DNA of 64,000 bases from Brachycybe producta. Taxonomy: Eukaryota; Arthropoda; Diplopoda; Playtdesmida; Andrognathidae. This document shows, in pieces, positions 22,492-32,271 of the stretch; the first letter of the stretch is position 1; every line of letters starts with the position of its first letter. The stretch is taken from the NCBI GenBank assembly GCA_036925085.1, contig JAUPFP010000038.1, forward strand, positions 728,001 through 792,000. The letters are read 5' to 3'. A model generated the notes under the pieces. It did no database searches and had not been told where the DNA came from. It worked only from the letters and a program-made list of their open reading frames with translations. A program made the position numbers and the translations under genes.

Positions 22492-24689
22492 TTCTTTACT
22501 AAATAGTGTTGTTGCGATTGCTTATTTTCTTATTAAAATAATTCTGTTAAAATGTTTAAACCAGGAATTGTTCCATAATTGGACGCCGAAAACAATTTAG
22601 TTAAGTAATGAATCTATGATAAATAAATAATTTGCTTTGTCTCCTACACAATTTTTTGAAAGAAAAGAATTTCCGAATGTGCTTGATTTTATCATTTTAA
22701 TCTCAAATATGAGGCCATAGAAAGCCTCATGTACGAAGCCAATAGTGAAAACATGACGTCTACATTTACGGTTTTGACATAATTGTTTAGATTAAGTGTC
22801 TTGATACCATTTACATTTGGCTCTTCACACTGAAAATCACCATATTCAATTTAAATCTTCTAGAAAAAGCAATTATGTGGAATAGACGCATGTTTTCTTG
22901 AGAAGGGTATAGGTGGATCTATCGTAGTTTCCGGACAGACGCCACGCCCACGTGTGTTATTTACAGCTGCTATAGCTACTTTTCTGTTTTTTATACAGAA
23001 AATAGCTTTTTTTTCCTTTTCGGACGCGCAAATCGTATATAACTGCAAAGCAATATTTTAAGAAGTGGAATTTTATTTGTTTTAAAAGAAAAAGTAAATT
23101 TTATTTTTTTAGTTTAATTCACAAAAAAACATTTTCTTTGAAAATCTAACTTTGTAAAGTTGACTGACATTTTTAATTTATTTTGGCTCACACACAAAAT
23201 AGGTTTGAACACCACTCTTATTTGATTGTAATGATGAGTGATGGAAACATAAGGTGCAAAAATGCAAAAAAGATAAAACTCGCGAAAAAGTATTTAAAGT
23301 GTTATCAAGAGTATAGATATTTTTTTCCGAGCAATAATACACCTTCTCTCTTTTATAATGTTAAAAAAAAAACTAAATTATCTAAAGAGGCGAATGTAAT
23401 CAAGTATAATTTACTCTCCAAATGAGTGGTTACACCATAAACCATTTTTCTTTAAAACCAATTTTACCAAAACAGAAAAGAGATTATTTTTCTTTATACG
23501 AAAAGAGAGAAGAAGAAAAAAATCTTATCTATATTATACATGTAGTATATGTGCATTCAACGCCCCTATATACTTTAAATGAGAAATTATGAAAATCCGT
23601 GGCTAACAATTTAATACACAATCTTATGCAAACAAGAAAAGAAAAAAGTGTCCAATACATACATAGGCCTACATGTAAATACATACATACATATATTGTA
23701 TATTATATAAAAACTTGTTGACCAGGCATGGTCATAATTTTTACAACCTCAACAACAAAAACAACAACAAAAAAGAGGTGTACTTTTTCAACAATATCCA
23801 CATAACTACTTTCTGATTGGATCATAAATCACAATTCAATTCAAAATGGGTGTACACTTGTTATACTATACAGTCAGAAGAACTTGAAAGACTTTATATA
23901 CATACAGAGGGCGCAATGATTTGTTTGCCTTAACGTCAACGCCACCTATGATTTGCTACACAACTCGAAAAAAAAACATAGGCAATGTTTTAAGTTTTAA
24001 CTAATCATTCTCATTGTTTATAGTTTAGTTGTACAATTTACGTTGTACATATATGATAATAGAGAAAGTCAATTAGACACTTCAAACCACACCTGTAACT
24101 TGGGCCAATTTCAACAACAACAACAAAAATACCCCTTGATGCTCAGCCACCCCTCACCACCTTCACACTCCTTTTTCAATCAATTGGATCCACACTTTTT
24201 TTTGTAAAAAAAAAAGGTGAATTCCAAGACAGTATCCCGCTGTACAAAATCAGCAGGAGGGTTTATGAAATATACAGATAGATATTTAACTAAAACATTA
24301 AAGTGAAGCCTGAATAGAAATGCATATTTAATTTTAAATAACTCGTAAATCCCAAATTTGTTTTAAAATCATTTCGTGTTATCACTTATCATCAGTGTTT
24401 CAGTATTCAAGTTTCAAACTTTATTTACATAAATAAGGTTTTGTTGTAATAAGTGTGTGTGTGTGTGTACATCAATAAGGAGTGAACAAGGTGAATAAAC
24501 TAAGTTATTGGTTAGATTTCATATTGTGATAATATAAGAATTTAGAAGGGAAAAAAACGAGGCCTAAGTGTGCCATAGGTGGGCATCAACAAGAACTGCC
24601 TAATATGTTCAACATTATATAAAGTTTAAAGGTTAGTATTTTCCATCCTGAACTCACTTTAAATAAAGTTTAGATGAATTCCAGTTAAC
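22492..24689. other. Non-coding stretch with GT microsatellite
   Basis: No supported gene. (GT)8 at about 24453-24468. An open frame at 23183-23425 is AT-driven and begins at TTG. Confidence 0.5.
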
Positions 24690-25262
24690 ATCTAGTCACT
24701 CTTAACTTCAGAGCTAAACGCATTCAAGTTAATTGTGCTTAGTTGTAATTATACAGAGACTATAGTTAAGAACAAGAAAAAACAAAATTGACTTCGTTAC
24801 TTAATTGAATTACTTAATTTCGTTACAATTAACTACCGATATATTAAGATTAAAAGTCAATATATTTAAATATTAATTCAAAATATTGAGATCTAGATTA
24901 AAATGAAAATGTTTAATTTATTATATGTTTATTTGTCATTTTAATTGTAGCTATGTATATAATGTTTAATATTAAGAAATACAGAGAGTTCTACAGAGAC
25001 CTGTTAAGGACAAACAACCAAACAATATGTCGAATTCAATTTATTCATTTAATTTCTTTATATATTGCGTTAATATTTAAATATATTAAAGTTGTATTCA
25101 AATAATAATGGGTTAGTTTAACGAAATATTGATTTAAATAGTATTTCAATTTGTTCAGGTATTAAGTACATTACAGTCAGTTTTATCTTAATGTCCTTAC
25201 GTATAATTCAACTAAACACATTTAACTTGAATGCATTTAGCTCAAGTGTAGATAAGGTGTAA
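24690..25262. mobile_element. Two family C-like units in inverted orientation
   Basis: 24985-25262 is a reverse-oriented C copy: GTTCTACAGAG, GTTAAGGACAAACAA, TGTCGAATTCAATTTATTC, then AACACATTTAACTTGAATGC in the order expected on the minus strand. 24690-24984 carries a diverged left-half C in plus orientation (CATTCAAGTTAATTGTGCTT, TATAGTTAAGAAC). Together they make a palindrome of about 570 bp, either two insertions or one larger relative of C. Confidence 0.55.
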
Positions 25263-25413
25263 AAACCACTGAGCCCAGTTGCCCTGCAACTGTAGTTAAA
25301 CTTCATAAGAACACCATGTATACCGTACAATGATGCTATCTTTTCCCAGGATGCCTTCTTAGGTCGCTTGAAAACAGAATTCGTCAATGTGAATGTTGAA
25401 AATTCTAATACTA

Positions 25414-25438
25414 GTCTGGGTACGGCACGTACCCAGAC
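25414..25438. other. Perfect 11-bp-stem hairpin
   Basis: GTCTGGGTACG and CGTACCCAGAC separated by GCA. Not followed by a T run on either side and not near a gene. Role unknown. Confidence 0.8.
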
Positions 25439-27513
25439 AATTGTTCCAAATAGTGCTTTCAAGAACACCCAAAATAGGCTACTCATTATAAAATTCCGAA
25501 CAGTCAAAATTCCATTCAAACATTACATATTCACTCCTTTAACATAACATTAAATCATTAAATTAAGGGAGGTTTCGAATTTCTTCTTCTTCTTCTTGGT
25601 TTTCTAATAAATTGATTCTGTTGAACACTTTCTTATTCAGGAGAAGAATATGGCTCCATCAACTTCTTCGAATAGAAATTAAATATATAGCCAAAAGGGT
25701 TTTTAACTTTTTTTGATCAAATCTTACAAACCTAAAATGGATTCTCAGAATTAAATCAAAATTCAACCTAATTGCACCACCTGTAAAAGACGAGTATAAT
25801 TTATTTTTATAAAACAAATATGAAATTCTGGAAACCTTTTTTTTTTTGGGAGAAGAAATATTGAAGAATTAAAATACAAAGAAATATTGCCACTATCAAA
25901 ATCCATGGTATACTGTATTAATGTGTATATAGATCTAAGTCATCGTTGATGCTGCTTAGATGGTTAAGCCATTGCATTTCCAAAATTGTACAGAGGTATA
26001 AGATGGTAAATTTGCAACATATGTAATGTCAATATACTTGCTAAACAGCTAATATAATGAATAATCAATGACAGCCATTAATAAGCAAGAAAACTTTTAT
26101 TTTGATTATGTTAATTTGAATTTAAGTGAAAGTTTCACAACAAACTTAAAAAATTCATCTCACAAAATTTATATGCTTTGCCTGAAGGGCAATATTATGA
26201 ATACAAAAAAATGCATAAATTATTACAAGAAAACCAACTTCATTATTTACCCTGTTAAAACCCTTATTAACATTCTTTTGAAAATAAAAAAATTAGCTCT
26301 AAAAAAGTTACAAAACCAAAGAAAAAAAAAGTTTAATGTTATTTTCAAAGTAGAGAAACTTTCTTAACAACCTACCACCCTTAGTTAATCCGCCCTTCTT
26401 TCACCGTAGTTTACTTAATGTTGTTTATTATTTTGAACAAACAAACAAACAACAATAACAACAACAACAACATAAACAGATGCAAAGTCACGAAGAAACG
26501 CGTCTCTCGGTTCATCTTAAATAGAGAAGAAGAAAACAAACCCCCCCCCCCCCCCCCCTTCCTCCTTTCTGTAATCCTACATCTAATTTGCAGTCAGTTC
26601 AGTCATTTGCACGGAGACGACGATCCAAAGAGAAAGAGAGAGAAAGATCTATTTAAATATCACGCCTCAATTTCGGCGTAAAATCTACAACTTCATGCTT
26701 ATCAAACATGATTTAGCTTCATAAAGTCACACTTCAAAAATTTATAGTCTTGCACATTTAAGGAAACTACATAGAAATTAAAACAAAACAAAACTCGGCC
26801 ACTCCTTCTCCATATACATGTACAGTACATAGTTTATTATTATTAAATGACTGACAGGCAAAAAAAACTTAATAGATTTTGGATTCTGTAGGTCTTCTAG
26901 AAATATATTTTTATAATGCCATTTAAAATAAATAGTCTAATAAATATATTCTGGTGGTTTTGTTTTGGTTAAACTAACACAAAATTAGTCAGTTGACCAC
27001 ATATTACAAATTACCATTACAATGATAAAAGCCTAATATGAAGGTGTCCATATGCATTTCTGTGTCATGTAACATTTTTATCATTTTCAGATAATTAAAG
27101 GTAAGGTTATGCTAACAGTAACAGTTGCAAGGCATATTATATTAATCATGTAAATTTTCTGGAGAACAATAGCAGATTAGTGTGTTACTGTTTATTGTAG
27201 TTGGATAAATCAGCAGGTAACACTTTCTTGCATGAAAATTGTAAAAAAAAATGTTACTTAACACTTTCATGCATATATAATAATAGACCCCTTCGTATGA
27301 TACACTGTATTTCTAAATTACCTCAATTCTCTCTATTAAAACTGATTTGGACCCAATTTAAACTTGGAATTTAAGTGTGATATTCTTCATGGATACTTAG
27401 ATTAAGAGATGAGCACTGGTTTAGCTAGGTTTAATCGTTTAACTTAGAAGTGGCTCTCCTCACATTTCATAGTTTGAATAAAATCAAATTAAATGTCTCT
27501 CTTCGTGCCCAAG
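25439..27513. other. Non-coding stretch with an 18-base C run
   Basis: No gene seen. C18 at 26541-26558 and an ACA/ACAA-rich tract near 26440-26470. Open frames at 26068-26367 and 26418-26681 are low-complexity (Asn/Lys- or Pro-rich translations of simple sequence). Confidence 0.5.
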
Positions 27514-27816
27514 ACCTTGTACACACATGAGTTAAATGAATTCAAATTAAATGTGTTTAGGTGAATTTATACGGAATCCAGTTAAGGACATAAGAACCAC
27601 ATAAAAATTGACTTTATTATTTATATTTTAAATTGAAAATACTAAAACAATATTTTGTCAATAGTTTATATATTATTATATTTAAGTATTAACTTAATAT
27701 TTTCAGATTCATTAACTGAATAAATTGAATTCGGCATATTGTTTGTTTGTCCTTCACAGGGCTCTGTAGAATACATTTATTACTTAAATGCATTTAAATT
27801 ATCAAGTGTGTTCTAG
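27514..27816 (+). mobile_element. Family C MITE, copy 2
   Basis: Closely matches copy 1 at 22.04 kb: ACCTTGTACACACATGAGTT at the left, ACGGAATCCAGTTAAGGACA inside, CTTCACAGGGCTCTGTAGAA and AAGTGTGTTCTAG at the right. As at 22.4 kb, a D element follows directly. Confidence 0.8.
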
Positions 27817-27820
27817 GTAT

Positions 27821-27957
27821 AACACGAGTTGTTTTCCTAATTAAGTTCAGCACAAACTAATACCTCTTTTAACATCTGCTAATTCCATTAAGATTATAAA
27901 AGTTAATGAGTTTAGCACTATCTTTGACTTAGCAGTCATTAAGAATAACGACCATAA
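27821..27957 (+). mobile_element. Family D element, copy 4 (diverged)
   Basis: The right arm ATGAGTTTAGCACTATCTTT and GACTTAGCAGTCATTAAGAA matches the family; the left arm is weaker. It directly follows family C copy 2. Confidence 0.5.
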
Positions 27958-28191
27958 ACACTTGTATTCAGAGCACTATCTTTTTTGCTACATTTTTACA
28001 TTTTTTTCATGCAATAAATAATGTACTTTTCTTTTTGATTTAACAATTAAGAGGGTTGTGAAGTAGGTGAATTTCTGAAAAATATTCATAGAGGGTGCTC
28101 GCATCGTTTATTATGTATATAGGACGTTATGGTTATTCTCTAATATGATATGCAGCTTATGTATAAATGGTAAATTTTTGTGGGGGATGCA

Positions 28192-28925
28192 TTAGAGGCT
28201 ACAATGGATGTATATTCTCTTATTATATTTTGTTATGAAAACTATGTTTTACCTGAAAAATGTTGACCCGCCATATTTGTTTTTGGTGGGTTTAAGTGCT
28301 GACAAAAACTTAATTTTCTCTATTTCCATGCATGCTAAAAAAAATCTGTTCAATCCAACTAAAAGATCTGGTGGGGTTTTATAAATATCTAAAATTTTAT
28401 GCTGAAATATTCATATATAACCTTAGAAACTTACCTTCAAGTTCATGAAAAAAACCGTTGGCATCAAATTTCAAGTTGTAGGCATTTGCTATAGAGTTAC
28501 TATAGTCTATAGTATGCAATAGTAACTGTCAAATTTAAAATTGGAGCCATTTTTCTGCTAAAAGGTGGGATGGGTAAATTTAAAAATTAGAAAACAGCAA
28601 GAAGGAAAAGAAGAGACAGCATAAAATTTCGATTGTATTCCTCTCAACTATAGCCTCTCATAACTCCTGATAGGAGGCTATGTCTCAACATAGTTGGTAG
28701 GTTGCCATGGAAACAGACAGCCTACATTTTATAAACAAGGGAGACATTACAAAAAGAATAATAATGTATTTTCTATATAGAGAAACATCAAGCCATCTAA
28801 TCTATCCAAGGATGTATGTAGTGTCACATTCAAATGCTATTTTTGAACATGATGTCATATTCACTATTATTTATATGTATCTGTGTGTGTATATATGAAT
28901 AAATATGTATGTTACGGCCAATGTA
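28192..28925 (+). repeat. Foldback element, left outer arm
   Basis: Non-tandem sequence whose reverse complement recurs at 31545-32271. Landmarks inward: TGTTGACCCGCCAT, CATGCATGCTA, AGATCTGGTGG, AGTTCATGAAAAA, AGGTGGGATGGGTAAATTTA, CCATGGAAACAGACAGCC, and ATGCCTAGGCAATCTGCAAA at the junction with the tandem array. The arms differ by many substitutions and small indels, so the palindrome is not newly formed. A 63-residue open frame here has no domain signature. Confidence 0.75.
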
Positions 28926-29580
28926 TAAAATGCCTAGGCAATCTGCAAAATCACTCTTTTGCTAGTAAATATTCAAAATTCAGCAATTTAGGTCATGTGC
29001 ATACTAATCATCAGGCAATGTGTTAAATCCGGAATTTCCCAGGCAATAGACAAAATTCAGAGTTTTAGGCAATGTGCAAAATTCCTAACTTCAGGCAATG
29101 TGCAAAATTATCGACTTTTCATAAAATGTGTAAAATCACAAACTTTCCAGGCAATCTTTAAAATGACTACCTTTTCAGGCAATGTGCAAAATAATTAATT
29201 TTCTAGGCAGTGTGCCAATTTTTTTTAACTTTTCAGGCAATGTGTTAAATCCAGAATTTCTCAGGCAATAGACAAAATTCAGAGTTTTAGGCATTGTGCA
29301 AAATTCCTAACTTCAGGCAATGTGCAAAATTATCGACTTTTCATAAAATGTGTAAAATCACAAACTTTCCAGGCAATCTTTAAAATTCCTAACTTTTCAG
29401 GCAATGTGCAAAATAATTAATTTTCTAGGCAGTGTGCCAATTTTTTTTAACTTTTCAGGCAATGTGTTAAATCCAGAATTTCTCAGACAATAGACAAAAT
29501 TCAGTGTTTTAGGCAATGTGCAAAATTCTTACTTCGGGCAATGAGCAAAATTGTTAACTTTTCAGGCAATTTGCAAATTG
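28926..29580 (+). repeat. Foldback element, left middle array (~37-bp units, 222-bp higher-order period)
   Basis: About 17 degenerate units of the form CAGGCAATGTGCAAAAT plus about 20 variable bases. Groups of six recur as a higher-order unit: the landmark CAGGCAATGTGTTAAATCC appears at 29012, 29234 and 29456, a constant 222-bp step. The right-hand partner array (31159-31560) is shorter and does not show this period. Confidence 0.8.
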
Positions 29581-29583
29581 TTT

Positions 29584-30213
29584 GCGAACCTTACGGGACG
29601 GCTTGCGAACCTTTGCGGGTCGGAATGCGAACCTTTGCGGGTCGGAATGCGAACCTTTGCGGGTCGGAATGCGAACCTTTGCGGGTCGGAATGCGAACCT
29701 TTGCGGGTCGGAATGCGAACCTTTGCGGGTCGGAATGCGAACCTTTGCGGGACGGATTTGCGAACCTTTGCGGGTCGGATTTGCGAACCTTTGCGGGTCG
29801 GAATGCGAACCTTTGCGGGTCGGATTTGCGAACCTTTGCGGGTCGGAATGCGAACCTTTGCGGGACGGATTTGCGAACCTTTGCGGGACGGATTTGCGAA
29901 CCTTTGCGGGACGGATTTGCGAACCTTTGCGGGACGGATTTGCGAACCTTTGCGGGACGGATTTGCGAACCTTTGCGGGACGGATTTGCGAACCTTTGCG
30001 GGACGGATTGCGAACCTTTGCGGGACGGATTGCGAACCTTTGCGGGACGGATTGCGAACCTTTGCGGGACGGATTTTGAACCTTTGCGGGACGGATTTCG
30101 AACCTTTGCGGGACGGATTGCGAACCTTTGCGGGACGGATTGCGAACCTTTGCGGGACGGATTGCGAACCTTTGCGGGACGGATTGCGAACCTTTGCGGG
30201 ACGGATTGCGAAC
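29584..30213 (+). repeat. Foldback element, left inner array (22-23-bp units)
   Basis: About 28 head-to-tail units of the form TGCGAACCTTTGCGGGACGG. Unit variants occur in blocks: GGGTCGGAA first, then alternation of GGGTCGG and GGGACGG, then 23-bp GGGACGGATT with a triple T, then 22-bp units. GC- and CpG-rich in an AT-rich setting. Because the unit contains no stop codon, open frames longer than 200 residues arise; their translation only rotates through the unit. Confidence 0.9.
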
Positions 30214-30237
30214 CTTATAGAGCCTTTCTGTAGTTTG
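30214..30237. other. Centre of the foldback palindrome
   Basis: A short unpaired spacer of about 24 bp (TATAGAGCCTTTCTGTAGTT at its core) separates the two inner arrays. In a single strand it would be the loop of the hairpin. Confidence 0.7.
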
Positions 30238-31158
30238 CAAGCCGTCCCGCGCGCTTCGCAGATCCGTCCCGCGCAGGTTCGCAGATCCGTCCCGCGCAGG
30301 TTCGCAGATCCGTCCCGCGCAGGTTCGCAGATCCGTCCCGCGCAGGTTCGCAGATCCGTCCCGCGCAGGTTCGCAGATCCGTCCCGCGCAGGTTCGCAGA
30401 TCCGTCCCGCGGAGGTTCGCAGATCCGTCCCGCGGAGGTTCGCAGATCCGTCCCGCGGAGGTTCGCAGATCCGTCCCGCGGAGGTTCGCAGATCCGTCCC
30501 GCGGAGGTTCGCAGATCCGTCCCGCGGAGGTTCGCAGATCCGTCCCGCGGAGGTTCGCAGATCCGTCCCGCGGAGGTTCGCAGATCCGTCCCGCGGAGGT
30601 TCGCAGATCCGTCCCGCGGAGGTTCGCAGATCCGTCCCGCGGAGGTTCGCAGATCCGTCCCGCGGAGGTTCGCAAATCCGTCCCGCGGAGGTTCGCAAAT
30701 CCGTCCCGCGGAGGTTCGCAAATCCGTCCCGCGGAGGTTCGCAAATCCGTCCCGCGGAGGTTCGCAAATCCGTCCCGCGGAGGTTCGCAAATCCGTCCCG
30801 CGGAGGTTCGCAAATCCGTCCCGCGGAGGTTCGCAAATCCGTCCCGCGGAGGTTCGCAAATCCGTCCCGCGGAGGTTCGCAAATCCGTCCCGCGGAGGTT
30901 CGCAAATCCGTCCCGCGGAGGTTCGCAAATCCGTCCCGCGGAGGTTCGCAAATCCGTCCCGCGGAGGTTCGCAAATCCGTCCCGCGGAGGTTCGCAAATC
31001 CGTCCCGCGGAGGTTCGCAAATCCGTCCCGCGGAGGTTCGCAAATCCGTCCCGCGGAGGTTCGCAAATCCGTCCCGCGGAGGTTCGCAAATCCGTCCCGC
31101 GGAGGTTCGCAAATCCGTCCCGCGGAGGTTCGCAAATCCGTCCCGCGGAGGTTCGCAA
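30238..31158 (-). repeat. Foldback element, right inner array (23-bp units)
   Basis: About 40 units in the opposite orientation to the left array. Read on the plus strand the unit is GTTCGCARATCCGTCCCGCG plus three bases. Units fall into three consecutive blocks: about 7 with GATCC and CAG, about 11 with GATCC and GAG, then about 22 with AATCC and GAG. Against the left-array unit the constant difference is CTCCGC versus CTTTGC. Open frames of 306-564 residues cross it on both strands and are artefacts of a stop-free unit. Confidence 0.9.
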
Positions 31159-31560
31159 ATCATTTGCAAATTGCCTGAAAAGTTGTCATTTTGTGTGTTG
31201 CCTGGAAAGTTTGTGATTTTAGATATTCTCTGAAATAAGTTACGAATTTTGCACATTGCCTAAAACGCCCTAAATTTTGTCTATTGCCTGAGTATTTAAC
31301 ACATTGCCTTAAAGTTAAAAAAATTGGCACTGCATAGAACATTATTTTGCAAATTGCCTGAAATGTTAGTGATTTTGCAAATTGCCTGAAATGTTAGTGA
31401 TTTTGCAAATTGCCTGAAATGATAGTGATTTTGCAAATTGCCTGAAATTTTAGTGATTTTGAAAATTGCCTGAAACATTTCTGTTTGTCCATGACCTAAA
31501 TTGCTGAATTTTGCATATTTACTAGCAAAAAAAGTGTGGATTTGCATATTGCCTAGGCAT
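31159..31560 (-). repeat. Foldback element, right middle array (~30-38-bp units)
   Basis: Inverted counterpart of the left middle array: TTTTGCAAATTGCCTGAAA repeats four to five times, preceded by more diverged ATTGCCT units. About 400 bp against 655 bp on the left, so the two arrays have expanded or contracted independently. Confidence 0.8.
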
Positions 31561-31579
31561 TTTATACATAGGTGGTAAA

Positions 31580-31639
<60 letters not shown>

Positions 31640-32271
31640 AATACATTATTTTTTTTGTTGTAATGCCTTTTTTTTATAAAATATAGGCTGTCTGTTTCCA
31701 TGGCAACCTATAAACCTAGGTTAGACATAACCTTCTATAAGGTGCCATAGAGGCTTTGGTTGAGAGGAACACAATCTAAAATTTTATGCCATGTCTTCTT
31801 TTCTTGCTCTTGTTTTCTTATTTTTAAATTTACCCATCCCACCTTTTAGAAGAATGAGCACGCCCATTTCAAATTTGACAGTTGCCATTGAGATACTATA
31901 GACTCCATAATAACTCTATAGTAACTGTACAATTTGAAATTGGGTGCTCTTGCTATGCTCTATAGTACAGGACATAGCTGTAATTATTTGATGCCGATGG
32001 GGTTTTTCATGAACTTCAAGGTAATCATCTAAGGTTATAAATACATATTTCTGCATGAAATTTTATATGTTTATAAAACTCCACCAGATCTTTTAGAGGA
32101 ATTCATCAAATTTCTTCTAGCATGCATGTAAGTAGAGTAAATGAATTTTTAGACATCACTTACACCCAGCAAAAACAATCATGGCGGTCAACATTTTCTA
32201 TCTAAAACAAAACATACACATAGTTTACATAATAGAATATTATGTGTAATGTGACGTCATGTACTCTCTAA
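31545..32271 (-). repeat. Foldback element, right outer arm
   Basis: Reverse complement of the left outer arm, beginning at ATTGCCTAGGCATTTTATAC. It carries a (TA)n microsatellite of about 50 bp at 31587-31636 that is absent from the left arm. Landmarks outward: GGCTGTCTGTTTCCATGG, TTTACCCATCCCACCTTTTA, TTTTTCATGAACTTCAAGGT, CACCAGATCTTTTAG, TAGCATGCATG, ATGGCGGTCAACATTTTC. Confidence 0.75.

Larger units (their letters stand above)
28192..32271. mobile_element. Giant foldback-type element (4.08-kb imperfect palindrome)
   Basis: The two halves are reverse complements in four matching layers. From outside in: unique outer arms (about 730 bp each), arrays of a ~37-bp repeat, GC-rich arrays of a 22-23-bp repeat, and a short asymmetric centre at about 30214-30237. 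Outer-arm correspondences include CCATGGAAACAGACAGCC (left) with GGCTGTCTGTTTCCATGG (right), and AAGATCTGGTGG with CCACCAGATCTTTT. Long inverted repeats containing inward tandem arrays define foldback transposons (Drosophila FB and Galileo, sea-urchin TU). No transposase is encoded, so it is non-autonomous. No clear target-site duplication at the estimated ends, where TTAGAG (28192) faces CTCTAA (32271). Confidence 0.8.

Noticed and set aside
25945-25975. GCTTAGATGGTTAAGC, resembling a tRNA D-arm (A box)
   Set aside because: No B box (GGTTCGANNCC) or acceptor stem at the right distance; it is just a short hairpin.
29551-31256. Open frames of 230-564 residues on both strands, Arg/Pro/Cys-rich and highly repetitive
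   Set aside because: They are translations of the stop-free 22-23-bp unit. Because the unit length is not a multiple of three the frame rotates, so several frames on both strands stay open, and the frames cross the palindrome centre. No domain or codon signature.
28192-32271. CRISPR-like regular repeats
   Set aside because: The genome is eukaryotic, repeats are head-to-tail without unique spacers, and no cas genes exist.
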